This document shows, piece by piece, positions 1 to 8,471 of a DNA stretch of 22,393 nucleotides. The translations under genes and the position numbers were made by a program. Each line of letters starts with the position of its first letter. Within the stretch, counting starts at the first letter, position 1. Location: assembly GCA_009869945.1 (NCBI GenBank), contig WIXG01000769.1, positions 1 to 22,393 on the forward strand, written 5' to 3'. The DNA is from Mesaphorura yosii. Its lineage: Eukaryota > Arthropoda > Collembola > Poduromorpha > Tullbergiidae. The notes under the pieces are model-generated. The model saw only the letters and a program-made list of their open reading frames with translations. It was not told the origin of the DNA and did not search any database.

Positions 1-940
1 ATGTTTCATGCATTAAAACCTGTTACTTTTGCATGTGTACTTTCGTTTACTTCAATGGCTGTCTTCCCAAAAATGGCTTGCAAGCTTTTAGATGTGCTTC
101 TTGGGGTCATGACTATCATGAGTTATTATTTTTCGTTACGCGTTATTTTAAGTCGATTTTTGGCGAATTTGAATTTATTCCATTTTTTGCCTTACCCTGT
201 CCCATAGTGATGCGTAGTGATCACGTTCAGGATGTCGCTCGTTTCGCAACCTCTTGCGTTCTTGTAATAGCGAAGGAGCAGGTCCAATTTTTGCACCTCA
301 TCCTTGCATTTTTCTGTAAACGGGAGCCCAAAAGTGCGAATTATCGGATGCTACAGGTGAGCTAAATTTATTGTGCGTAATGCCACACCTGAAAGTGCCA
401 AATAATGAATCGGGAAGCAGCCCTCCATGTCAGCTTCGTGCGCGCGGATGCCACCGGTGTTCGTCACCTGCGCAATGGCAGTGACATTGCCTCCGTTACG
501 AATTACTTCGTGCACAGGGAATCGCTTCATCGCGCTACTAAACTTCACCCCGAATTTGAGATACGAATTGATACACATCCGGCCACGGCTTGTGGCTTCC
601 TTCATGGGAAACTGCTCACCACAGGAAAAAAGCTCTGCGTGAAATAAAGGGATATAATTAAAGCAATTGTTTTGCTTTAATGGACAAACTCAGCATAATA
701 AAACTCTGGAAGGATACACCCACGCCATCCCCTTGGAGAGTAGAAAACACTCTGCAGCTGTTGATGTCGCTGAGGTACCACGTGACCGAATTTTTGCCAA
801 CGTGCGTGCCAACCTTCCTGCCTGTCTTAACCTTAATTTTGTAGGGATTCAAAAATTCAAATTGCAGGTGTGAAGTGGTCTTTCCATTCGTGTGTGGTCT
901 CTGCTTCAGCTTGAACTTGAAAACCAGCCGTGGACTCACC
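1..940. other. no recognisable gene
   Basis: I see no gene I can support here. The longest frames are short, overlap on both strands and lack family motifs. The minus strand at about 820-940 has a stretch resembling the tail of a C2H2 finger (FKFKLKQRPHTNGK), but no complete Cys/His set, so it is not called. The most protein-like piece is the minus-strand frame at 351-605, which I do not recognise. Confidence 0.5.
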
Positions 941-944
941 AATC

Positions 945-1160
945 ACCAAGCTTCTGTAGTCAGGCAGCCCTGAACAAACACACAAACACCGACTCTCGCA
1001 CAAGGACGCGGCGGTCCGCGAGTGCCACATTTGCCACTCCGTGCTCTCGAACGCGTCAAATTTTAAGCTGCACATGGCCCGGCATGGAGAGAAGCGGTTT
1101 GCCTGTCTGGAGCGCGGGAGGCGGTTCCACGTGAAAGGAAGCTTGACTATCCAGTGTCCT
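945..1160 (+). pseudogene. C2H2 zinc-finger remnant
   Basis: In the frame running through 1020-1160 a C2H2 finger can be read: ECHICHSVLSNASNFKLH followed by MARH, that is C-x2-C, a 12-residue finger loop and H-x3-H. The linker GEKRFAC follows, then a second finger whose second cysteine is replaced (CLERGRRF) and which degrades. A preceding finger half (FCSQAALNKHTNT, about 950-990) is in a different frame, so at least one frameshift is present. Such fingers normally sit in tandem in nuclear DNA-binding proteins; here only two or three broken ones remain. The remnant runs into the 3' end of an IR pseudogene on the opposite strand near 1160, so the junction looks like a rearrangement breakpoint. 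Confidence 0.6.
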
Positions 1161-1164
1161 GAAA

Positions 1165-2199
1165 CTGCGACTGCCTGTAACCCAGCCACCTGCTCGTTTC
1201 CTACCTCCTTATCAAATGCCTCTATTCGTTGCCACCAGGAGATGCCCGACTCGAGCTGCGTTTGCGTGCGTCCCGCGGCCACGCCCTGAAGGAGACCCCA
1301 AAATATACTCGCGCGAACTGCCCCGCCCAGCCTCTGCTGAATGACTTGGAAGAGCGCCTCCGGCGTGTACGACTGATAATGACCCTTCCCCAGCTCTCTC
1401 CAGTCTTCATACACGAGCCGGGCCTGCCCCCAATCCATTCGTGGGGACGGAAAGTCTGTGTAGCTGACTGGCGCCGACATTTTGGACGCCGTGTGACGCG
1501 AAGTATTCGGCAAACAGCACGGAAGGCAGCAAGGCGTATTCGGAACAGGAATCGTTGGACTGTTGGGAACAGTGCAAGATTTTGTGGCGACTGGCGACCA
1601 AATCTGAAACATTATCGTACAAGAGTGGTGAGTTTGGCGCCATCGTCACGCTCGTCACGTAATTTTCGTAGCATGCGGCGCTCGTAGTACTCGCAGTAAA
1701 GAAGCATCGCACCGGGAACGTTGACCAGGAATGGTGATCTTGAGTTGATTGGTACAGGTCTGTAGTCGCTCGTGAGAAAAGTAACCGAGACGACCCACCG
1801 CGGCGAGTCGATCGACTGCGAGTGCGGCACAGACGCGTTCAAGCTCTGGCCGATGAAGAGCGCAGCCTTGAGTTCGGCGCAGCGGATGCCAAATTCGTGG
1901 TAGAGGCAGAAGGGAGTCGAGCGTGTCGTTCCAGAGTCTTGGGTGCACCACGAGGAATTGCTTCCCGTCCAGACTTCGGCGACAAGATCGGTCGAGGTCG
2001 AGACGCTGCTCCTGGGGTATTGGTATGCGAGGACGGACTCAGTGAAGTCGACGTCGAAGAAGTGGACGAAGTGAAAGGCGCAGTGGGAGAGGGAGGCCAG
2101 AGGGAGGGCGACCGATGTGGAGGTGGACGGAGCCTGAGCCTGGTACATGCGTGCGGGCGGGAGGACGAAGAGTAGGGCCGCTAACAGCGACCGATTCAT
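1165..2199 (-). pseudogene. ionotropic receptor (IR) pseudogene, pore region deleted
   Basis: Read from 2199 leftward. The first ATG opens a hydrophobic signal-peptide-like start (MNRSLLAALLFVLPPARMYQ) and an extracellular N-terminal domain with FHFVHFFDVDF. Near 1700 the frame changes and the sequence jumps to what looks like the end of the second membrane helix and the start of lobe S2 (YENYVTSVTMAP, then DLVASRHKI). A second frame change near 1470 leads to the rest of S2, ending RTQTQLESGISWWQRIEAFD. This order of N-terminus, TM2 and S2 fits insect-type IRs, which are ligand-gated chemosensory channels in sensory-neuron membranes. Lobe S1, TM1, the pore loop and TM3 are absent, so it cannot make a channel. 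The IR call is inferred from motif spacing and from the similar S2 sequence at 20042-20314. The neighbour at 2573-2927 is a divergent paralogue. Confidence 0.55.
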
Positions 2200-2572
2200 G
2201 ACTTATAACTTTCTCACAAGAAGAGTGAGTTGCAAATGGCGAATACGTGTAAAGCCATGAAGCCTAAGGAATAACTGCGATGGAACTGTGCCAGCGAGTG
2301 GAAAAGTCGAAGCCGAAAAGTCAAGAGAGTTAAGACGTTGTTGACTGTCAACAACCGTGACCGTAAAAGGTGGCGCATTTGCAATTTGCGTAATTGATTT
2401 TATCGCTCGGCCAAACACTTGAAGCTTGCACTTGGATTGATTGTACTCACTCTCAGTTCTCGATGCTCCGTGATTTTTAAAAGTATTCTCGCAAAGGCAA
2501 CTGCTAAATGTGCTCGTGAGAATTTTACAAAACTGCAACAAGGTCACATAGTCAAGAAGCTTCTTCCCGGGT
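2200..2572. promoter_or_regulatory. shared spacer between divergent IR fragments
   Basis: This gap of about 375 bp separates two divergently oriented IR N-terminal regions (ATG at 2199 on minus; lost start near 2573-2585 on plus). By position it would have carried both promoters. I see no clear TATA box or repeated operator, and the frames inside show no family signature. The regulatory role is inferred from geometry only. Confidence 0.25.
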
Positions 2573-2927
2573 TGTCATCTTACGGTGTTCGAGGCTGTGC
2601 TGTTGTTTCTCGTATTGTCATTCATGCCACCCCAAACAAGCTCCGTGCCCACGCCCCTCCACCTGCGGTCTCTTTCACCTCGTCCACTCCTTCGACGTCG
2701 ACTTCTCCGTGTCCGTGCTCCACTCCAACCAGCACGGTCAAGTCTGGACAGTCATCAACGTCAGCCGACCGCCAGCACGACCACCGCCCATCCGGATGGT
2801 AGGGAGGAAGATCGTGCACAGGACGAGGTGGCTGTTCGAGAAAGATCGGTTGAACACCAGCGGTTGGTTTGGGGGTAGACCAGCTGCAGCACTGCCAACT
2901 ATGGGTGCACCGCGATGCAGAGTGTGA
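2573..2927 (+). pseudogene. IR N-terminal fragment, frameshifted
   Basis: A signal-peptide-like stretch (FEAVLLFLVLSFMPPQTSS) begins near 2585 without an ATG; the codons in front are ACG-GTG, so the start may be mutated. Around 2660-2670 the frame shifts and the sequence reads CGLFHLVHSFDVDFSVSVL, which parallels SHCAFHFVHFFDVDFTESVL in the minus-strand IR at 1165-2199. The frame closes at about 2927 after WLFEKDRLNTSGWFGGRPAA. No S1, pore or S2 region follows. It is best read as the broken first part of an IR paralogue; assignment rests on similarity to its divergent neighbour. Confidence 0.45.
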
Positions 2928-2929
2928 CG

Positions 2930-3277
2930 GTGGAGAGAAGTGAGAGGTATGTGAAGAGTATGGATGTGACTCAGCTGCTCCAGGTACACGTCCACACACG
3001 GTACGATGGCGAATTGGAGGGGGATGAGGTAAACAAGGATTAGGTGTAAGGGGATCTTGTGTCTGGACGTGGTATGCGTGAGGCGACGCCGGAGTGGTTT
3101 CCACTGGCAGGGGAGGATGCAGAATTGGCAGAGGAGTCTGGCGAGGAAGTCGAGGCAGAGAGCATTTTGTGGAGTTGACAAAGGCAGTGCATTTATTGTT
3201 TTCCTTGCAATATTTGTTTGACTTAATATTCGGAAATAAAATAAACAAAAGTGTACGTGTGAGTTTATGATAAACAC
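2930..3277 (-). pseudogene. possible Gr-like membrane-protein fragment
   Basis: The minus strand from about 3277 leftward is open and includes a positively charged segment (WKPLRRRLTHTTSRHK) followed by a hydrophobic helix (IPLHLILVYLIPLQFAIVP). This charged-then-hydrophobic pattern is what the first helix of arthropod Gr proteins looks like, and compares loosely with the N-terminal exon of the Gr at 4172-5412. No further helices or the C-terminal Gr signature are found before the frame runs into antisense of the IR fragment at 2573-2927. The evidence is weak; it could be a chance open frame. Confidence 0.25.
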
Positions 3278-3334
3278 TAATAATTCAATTTACGTGATAC
3301 AATATTACATTTCATGTGCTTTCTCCATAGTCAT

Positions 3335-4106
3335 CTAATCATCGTCCTCTGAATCCGAAGGAGCAGCCATTTCCGTGGAGGTACTTTTTTCCGCGTGCGG
3401 CTGCAGTTGAACTTGTCGGCTCAGCTATGCCTTCATCGTCAGACACCAACTCCATGAATCTACTTCATCATAAGTAGTTGCGCCTTGCTCCTCGTCTTCT
3501 TGGTCAGACTCAGGCATTTCTTCGTTCTAAATCCAGTCCAGTCCTGACTTCTTGCCTCCAGTGATCTGATTCATTTCCTTGAACAAAGGGGTCAGTTTGG
3601 CAGCCTTATCATTTCCCAGACGGTTTCTAACCTTTGACTTAACGAGGCCGGAGCTAGAGAAGACTCGTTCTACGGCAGCAGTTGTTGCACTCGCGGACAG
3701 CGTGTGCTCGCACAACTTCAGCCATTATGCGTTGCATTGCCCCCAATTGAAGCCGTTGGTGTCCTCCAAATTCAGCGACTTCTACCAGACGATTGGTTGA
3801 ACCTTGTGAAGAGATTCGTCGTCCGAGTGTGGCCTCGATCCTGCGCAGTGGCACATAAGTATTGGATCGCAGATCTGTGTTGATTGTTTTCAAATAATTG
3901 AATGCGAATGCTTTCTGCTGTTCTGTTAGATGAAATCCTCGAAATCGATGATCAATCGTGTTCGCCAAATAAGGCACATCGCCGAGCGCCATTTTCCTCC
4001 TCTTCATGGGCGCCTTCTTCACAGTTTCCGGTTTCTCTTCCAAAGTTTCGCTAGTCTTTCTCGCTTCACAGAGCCCGGACCATCCTCCGGAGGAGCAGAA
4101 CCCCAA
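3335..4106 (-). pseudogene. hAT-family transposase relic (C-terminal half)
   Basis: The diagnostic part is the hAT dimerisation domain at about 3560-3710: LSASATTAAVERVFSSSGLV followed by KSKVRNRLG, matching the family's conserved SAAVERVFS / RNRL pattern. Upstream, in another frame (about 3720-4000), comes YLANTIDHRFRGFHLTEQQK, typical of the segment before the catalytic C-terminus. One frameshift near 3715 and stops (for example just after GLDWI at 3527-3529) interrupt it. Beyond that stop the same frame carries an acidic tail (ESDQEDEEQG, then SDSEDDD) ending at 3335-3337. The N-terminal BED finger and most of the DDE core are missing, and I found no terminal inverted repeats. It ends about 60 bp from the stop of the Gr at 4172. 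Confidence 0.75.
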
Positions 4107-4171
4107 GGATCTGCAGTCGGCTCCGGCGGCGCTACCAATTTGTCGAATCTATTGGTAACTCCATTTCACCA

Positions 4172-5412
4172 TTACAACAGCAAGTAGTTGACTGTGTTGT
4201 TGAGGACTTGGTCTTGGAACTGAAGACCAGTTTCTATTTTAATTGAGTACATTGAACCAACTTCCAATGCCATGCGTCGGTAAGAACGAGCTCGAGCTAC
4301 GCGATAGGCAAGTGTGGGTGTGCGTGTACATCCCACTTTCATACCTTGACTTCGAATTTCCGTACTCAGACTATGAATTTTCCCACCTTGTGAGAAGGTT
4401 ACCATTTCAAATCCTTGGATGACAGATGCGCAGGCAAGGAGGATAAGTCCGAAGCTCTTGCCTTGACTCAGCATAGAAATGGCTCCTGCGTTGATGGAGA
4501 CGTGCGAAACGAGAAGAAACACTTGCCCAACCTGCCACACCTGGCTGAACGTAGCATTGACCAGAATTTCGAAAGTCTGTGCTTTGCGGTAGAGGGCGTG
4601 TTGGTGATCCCCAAACGGGTGAGCCGTGGTATTGAGGACAGAGAGCCAAAAGGTGAGCAAGGTCGACTGCATGACGTAGACAGTGCACATGGAGGAGACG
4701 ACGTAAATAGACATGAACGAGATCACGTACTCCCAAATGGTCCAGATGCAAATGTGCTCCCAGCTGTACCTGTGTTCGTACTGGTCCGTGTGCCAGTACC
4801 GGATGTTTGGATGCTCTGTCAGGTAGTTGAAGGTCGGGCCGAGAGGCTGCAGAGTCACGAACAACATTGCAAAGATGGAAAGTTGGTCCAAGCGTTTGCT
4901 TAGGGCGGCTAGACTTTCTTCTTGGACAGCAGACACTACACAAAAGTAAATTGTGTCATTTTATTGCCCTTAATAATTTATTAGCACTTACGGTTTAGTT
5001 GCAATCCCTCAAAATCGAGATTTCGCAGGACGTTGATCAGGCTTGTAATTTCTTCCTTGTACAGCCAGTAAATCAAGACAACGACACAGGCGGCGGCGCG
5101 TGTCACAGTATGCACCTCTGTCTTGAAGGTGACTGTAGAGGTTGCTCCTGGGAGGTTCCGGTATGGAGTCACATGTAGTTTCCATGATAAGTACGCGGTG
5201 TCTGCCCACAAGTACACTGCTGCCACGTAGAAGAGAAGCCATTGGCCCAGGCCACGGCTTCTCTGCTTGGCCATCACCCTCGCTACCTGAGGGAGAGTTA
5301 GGAGCTGGAGGAAAGTGGCCTTGTCGGATCTCGGGTGGTACAAATGAGCACCGAAACATTGTCCTACCTTTATAAGGCGGTCGAAGTTTGCCAAAAACGT
5401 TGGCGTGAACAT
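4172..5412 (-). CDS. gustatory-receptor-like 7TM chemoreceptor, two exons
   Basis: Exon 1 runs 5412..4992 from an ATG. A consensus donor (C|GTAAGT) and an acceptor (TTTTGTGTAG) bound a 56-bp intron at 4991..4936. Exon 2 runs 4935..4172. The joined frame has no stops and gives about 394 residues, a normal Gr length. Hydrophobic helices appear at WLLFYVAAVYLWADTAYLSW, AAACVVVLIYWLY, LSIFAMLFVTLQPLG, VISFMSIYVVSSMCTVYVMQ, VGQVFLLVSHVSINAGAIS and FGLILLACASVIQG, ending GSMYSIKIETGLQFQDQVLN and NTVNYLLL. That ending matches the Gr TM7 pattern and aligns with the endings of the Grs at 10558, 12646 and 14590. Grs are odorant/tastant-gated cation channels in sensory-neuron membranes; the ligand cannot be told. 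Three 43-bp repeats lie just upstream. It is the only Gr here with an intron I can define, and it is diverged from the other three. Confidence 0.65.
4936..4991 (-). other. 56-bp intron of the Gr gene
   Basis: Reading on the minus strand, a strong donor GTAAGT follows the codons for GLQLN and the intron ends TTTTGTGTAG. Removing 56 bases joins the split Leu codon (C|TG) and keeps both exons open. The alternative, reading through, gives NRKC then a stop. Confidence 0.7.
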
Positions 5413-5445
5413 GATGCCACAACGTCAACGACTGGCCCGTGCAGT

Positions 5446-5574
5446 ATTTCTCCTCGACGTGATGAAAACATGCTAAAATGTAGTAAGTATTTCTCCTTGA
5501 CGTGATGAAAACATGCTAAAATTTAGCAAGGATTTCTCCTTGACGTGATGAAAACATGCAAATATTTAATAAGG
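5446..5574. repeat. three tandem copies of a 43-bp unit
   Basis: Units begin at 5446, 5489 and 5532, exactly 43 bp apart. Each starts ATTTCTCCTYGACGTGATGA and continues AAACATGC; they differ by a few bases mostly in the last third. The array lies 34 bp upstream of the ATG of the Gr that starts at 5412 on the minus strand. Each unit holds a CRE-like TGACGTGA (the first has CGACGTGA). A promoter or enhancer role is inferred from position. Confidence 0.85.
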
Positions 5575-5678
5575 CCGCATAAATGAACTTATGCAAGTAC
5601 ATTTTTTGCAATCTTGCTGATCACACATTTTATTAAATACGATTCAAGTACATCGATATTCTGGTTCGTTTGTGAGTG

Positions 5679-5709
5679 GACAAAGGCAGTGAATTTATTG
5701 TATTCCTTG
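5679..5709 (+). repeat. 31-bp short repeat, second copy of 3177-3207
   Basis: The core GACAAAGGCAGTG and then ATTTATTGT and TTCCTTG is shared with 3177-3207, with two mismatches over 31 bp. On the minus strand both copies can be read as a similar peptide (KEYNKFTAFVHS here, KENNKCTAFVNS at 3177), which hints at a common origin in a repeat family, but no gene is recognised at either place. Confidence 0.5.
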
Positions 5710-5757
5710 GAAAGTATCCTTGGCCTTGTTTTTATTTTTTCTCCAGCCTGCACGATG

Positions 5758-5885
5758 GTAGCCTTGCTAATAATGGCAGCACTCACACAGTTCATTAGAA
5801 TCCGTTGTTGTGTTTACGCTGAACAAAGTGTAATGCATTTCGTAGCCTTGAGCACCGAGAGTGCTCACGAACAAAATACGAAATA
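5758..5885 (+). repeat. dispersed repeat, copy 1
   Basis: This stretch matches 8182-8297 in the same orientation. Shared blocks are a GGCASCACTCACACARTTC segment, a TRATGCAYTTYGTAG segment, and a final block CCTTGAG...CGAGAGTRCTCACG followed by AAAATACGAA. In this copy the last block holds a perfect palindrome, TGAGCAC-CGAGA-GTGCTCA. The rest of 5575-5943 shows nothing further except a short repeat at 5679-5709. No coding frame spans both copies. Confidence 0.6.
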
Positions 5886-5924
5886 TAAAACAAGGTCAGG
5901 AATGCATGTCATAATTTGGAACCT

Positions 5925-5930
5925 TTTATT
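5925..5930 (-). terminator. AATAAA polyadenylation signal of the S8 protease
   Basis: The minus strand reads AATAAA starting 13 bases after the stop codon of the protease gene. The position is close to the stop but is the only canonical signal in the first 60 bases. Confidence 0.5.
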
Positions 5931-5943
5931 GACGGTTAAAAAT

Positions 5944-7371
5944 TTAAGCTTTAGCACGTAGAGCATTCACTGAACGGAGAGCATTGATTCGTCCGTGGCC
6001 AAACTGATAATTGGGAAAAACGGTGTCAGAAATGCCGCCACATGTTTGGCCAGAAAGTTGCAGATTGCGATCCGCATTATTTTGCAATATTTGTTTGACT
6101 GTTGCGTAGCGAATGTTTGGATTTGCTGATCGGAGAAGTGCCACGAGTCCAGCCACGTGCGGGGCAGACATGCTTGTGCCACTGTACTCGATGTAAGATG
6201 TGTCAGATTCGATGAACGCAGAACGAATATCTTCTCCCGGAGCGGACACATCCGGCTTCTGACCACCGAAGGATGACGGACCACGACTGCTCCACTCGCT
6301 GATCGCATCACGAACATTCGTGCTGCCCGTGCCAATCACATTGAAATGACTTCCCGGGTAACGAAGTGAACTACAATCCGAGCCTTCATTTCCGACCCCG
6401 AAGACGGGAATGATGCCCGCCACGTGCCAAGCGTCGATGACGCCATTGAACCACGTCTCGTTGTTGTTTGAGTCAGGCGCATTGCCCCACGAGTTGCTGG
6501 CCACATCCGGCCCCAGGCTGCAGTTTGGGTTATTTCCCAAGTAATCATGTGGACAGACGAGGAACTGCCCACATTCAATCGCAGCAGCTTCAGCACCAAC
6601 AAAGTCTTCGTCAAACAGGTTGCATGCAATCCATTTGGCGCCAGGTGCGACTCCGATCCCGCCACTTCCGACCGCGATGCCAACGACATGTGTGCCATGT
6701 GCCATCACGTCGTATGGATGCTCGCTTTGATAAAATGGATCGTACCACGAATGATTCCCGCCACGGAAGTTGCCACGGATGTCCTGATGTGTGTACCTCG
6801 CACCCGTGTCGATGAAACCAACAACAGCTCCGCGTCCATCACTACCAATTGCTGCCCACGCTTCTGGCGCCTGGATTTTCTCAACTCCCCATTCAAAGGA
6901 AGCGTGGCGCTTGGCGTCAACACCAGCTGAGGATACTTCTGGCTGTATCAACTGGATCTGTCGTTCTTCTTCGATCGATGCAACTCCGTCCATTCGCGAC
7001 AAAATGTTGACCAGATTGAGATCGGCACCTTTGACGTAGATTTGGTTGGTAATCCACAAACTGCGAACCTTCAGCGAGGCGAATCGGGGTGTGTTGAGCA
7101 CAGAAAGGACGGGGGACTGTGATCTTTGCTGCAGGTCCTTTAGGCCGGAATACAGCGCCCAGGCTCTCTCGGTACGAGACCTGTCATCGTTCGAAGTGGC
7201 TACTTGCTGGAGGACGGAGTCGGTCGTTTCGCTCATCGAAATCAGAATATTCCCTCTACCTTTTGTGTGCAGTGTTTGGGAAAGGCGGACGCCAATTTTG
7301 TTGGTTGTTGATAGAGAACTGCTTTGTGGGGAAAGGGCGAGGAGAAGAAGCGCAAAGACAAAGCTCACCAT
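5944..7371 (-). CDS. secreted subtilisin-like serine protease (S8), intronless
   Basis: The frame is intact to its stop at 5944. An in-frame ATG at 7407 would give 487 residues, but the ATG at 7371 has a better context (AAAATGG) and opens directly on a signal peptide (MVSFVFALLLLALSPQSS), so I prefer 475 residues. A propeptide of roughly 120 residues precedes the catalytic domain. Numbered from the upstream ATG, the catalytic triad is D200 (GFIDTGARYTHQD), H237 (MAHGTHVVG) and S412 (SGTSMSAPHVAG), with oxyanion Asn340 (GVGNEG). It should hydrolyse peptide bonds outside the cell, for example in digestion. The Cys-rich insert CGQFLVCPHDYLGNNPNC is typical of a subgroup near bacillopeptidase F. 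No intron is present although neighbours have them; horizontal acquisition is possible but unproven. A polyA signal follows at 5925. Confidence 0.9.
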   Translation of the reverse strand: MVSFVFALLLLALSPQSSSLSTTNKIGVRLSQTLHTKGRGNILISMSETTDSVLQQVATSNDDRSRTERAWALYSGLKDLQQRSQSPVLSVLNTPRFASLKVRSLWITNQIYVKGADLNLVNILSRMDGVASIEEERQIQLIQPEVSSAGVDAKRHASFEWGVEKIQAPEAWAAIGSDGRGAVVGFIDTGARYTHQDIRGNFRGGNHSWYDPFYQSEHPYDVMAHGTHVVGIAVGSGGIGVAPGAKWIACNLFDEDFVGAEAAAIECGQFLVCPHDYLGNNPNCSLGPDVASNSWGNAPDSNNNETWFNGVIDAWHVAGIIPVFGVGNEGSDCSSLRYPGSHFNVIGTGSTNVRDAISEWSSRGPSSFGGQKPDVSAPGEDIRSAFIESDTSYIEYSGTSMSAPHVAGLVALLRSANPNIRYATVKQILQNNADRNLQLSGQTCGGISDTVFPNYQFGHGRINALRSVNALRAKA

Positions 7372-7553
7372 TTTGGCTGTTCGAGTTGCTACCAAGTTAA
7401 TTGTCATATAATAAATAAATGGTAATAAATATAATGGATGGACTCCTTGTAACCTAACCGAGATGAACTAGACCAGCACCCAACACAGCCACTTCAATTT
7501 GCATTATCATCGATCATGCGATGAAAGGTTGGGCAATAATATGTGCACATGAA

Positions 7554-7985
7554 CCACAGAGGGTGATTACACAAAGTATTTGTGCACCATGATACAGCCT
7601 CATGCGCAAGGTTTACACTTTACAAAAGAGTATGCAGCCAAATTTTAAAAAAAAAAGGAATCACCATCATCTCTAACTTTGAGATCCCTGTCAAATCTCC
7701 CGATTGTAGCCCGATGGAATATTTCGGTTTTGGGTATTTGAGCAACAGACTTTCAAAGGAAGGCAAATACTTTGGGTGGACTTTGGAAAGTTCTCGAAGA
7801 CGAGTGGTCCAAAGTTACTCCTGAAAAGTGTGTAAAAGTTTTCATTTCTTGGAAGCGAAGACTTCGGGGTATTGCAAGAGGCTCCGGAGATCACATTGAG
7901 AACACTAAAACAATTCATAGCGCCGAATTTAGGTAGGAGAGCGAAAAAGGAAAAGGTGCTTATAATGTGTAATCACCCTCTGTGG
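7554..7985 (+). mobile_element. 432-bp Tc1/mariner-derived miniature element with perfect 20-bp TIRs
   Basis: The ends are CCACAGAGGGTGATTACACA at 7554-7573 and its exact reverse complement at 7966-7985. The inside carries only the end of a Tc1/mariner-type transposase (7582-7936), so the element looks like an internal deletion of a longer autonomous copy. A TA target duplication is not visible at either edge; the true end may be at CAGAGGG inside the symmetric stretch, or the flanks have mutated. It lies between the protease promoter and the unrecognised gene at 8472. Confidence 0.8.
7582..7936 (+). pseudogene. Tc1/mariner transposase C-terminal fragment
   Basis: The frame opens with the second catalytic Asp (MHHDTASCARFTLYK, the family's HHD-x-AS motif) and reaches the third in IPVKSPDCSPMEYFGFGYL. 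One frame change near 7780 then leads to LWKVLEDEWSKVTPEKCVKV and FISWKRRLRGIARGSGDHIE, the usual C-terminal tail, stopping near 7936. The N-terminal helix-turn-helix region and the first catalytic Asp are absent, so it is non-functional alone. It is a different family from the element at 15899-16944 judging by the inverted repeats. Confidence 0.75.
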
Positions 7986-8181
7986 CCAAGGTGCCAAGTG
8001 CTCACGTATCAGTGGATGCTAATGCCAAAATGACAACACAATTGTGTTTATTTGTTTGTCGTAAACAAAGTACTCAACTTTTATGGTCCCACATTTGTTA
8101 TCTAACTCGTCATAACTGATGAGATTTAGGGAGAACAAAGTCATGCATTTCCAGTCACCACTTCGGGAGGCGGAGTTAGCG

Positions 8182-8297
8182 GGTAGCCCTGTGGCACCAC
8201 TCACACAATTCCTGACAAGCAACAATGTATGATGCACTTTGTAGATCGTAAGATCCTACCCTTGAGAGTCGAGAGTACTCACGTATAAAATACGAAT
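8182..8297 (+). repeat. dispersed repeat, copy 2, containing a TATA-like box
   Basis: This is the second copy of the repeat at 5758-5885. It ends ACTCACGTATAAAATACGAA, which contains TATAAAA; the palindrome seen in copy 1 is imperfect here. It sits about 180 bp before the open region at 8472, so it could act as that region's promoter; this is inference. The rest of 7986-8471 shows nothing I recognise. Confidence 0.55.
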
Positions 8298-8471
8298 TAA
8301 CACAGTCAGCTGACGCCCGTCTCATGTTTACTCGTTCCATACGTACAATTACGTAACACGAAAGTATTCGCCCACGAAGTTATCCGTTAACCCAGTTCCA
8401 TTGGATTCCTTCTTGTCCGTCATCTATCTACATAGTTAGAAACTAGTCAAGCATGGGAACGGTTAGATTAA

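Noticed and set aside
3208..3222. A match of about 16 bp (CAATATTTGTTTGACT) with coding sequence of the protease near 6085-6102
   Set aside because: It is AT-rich and short and has no flanking similarity; likely chance.
4936..5412. Two separate genes at 4172-4936 and 4981-5412
   Set aside because: The first has no ATG at its start and the second ends without further helices; a consensus donor and acceptor join them into one normal-length Gr.
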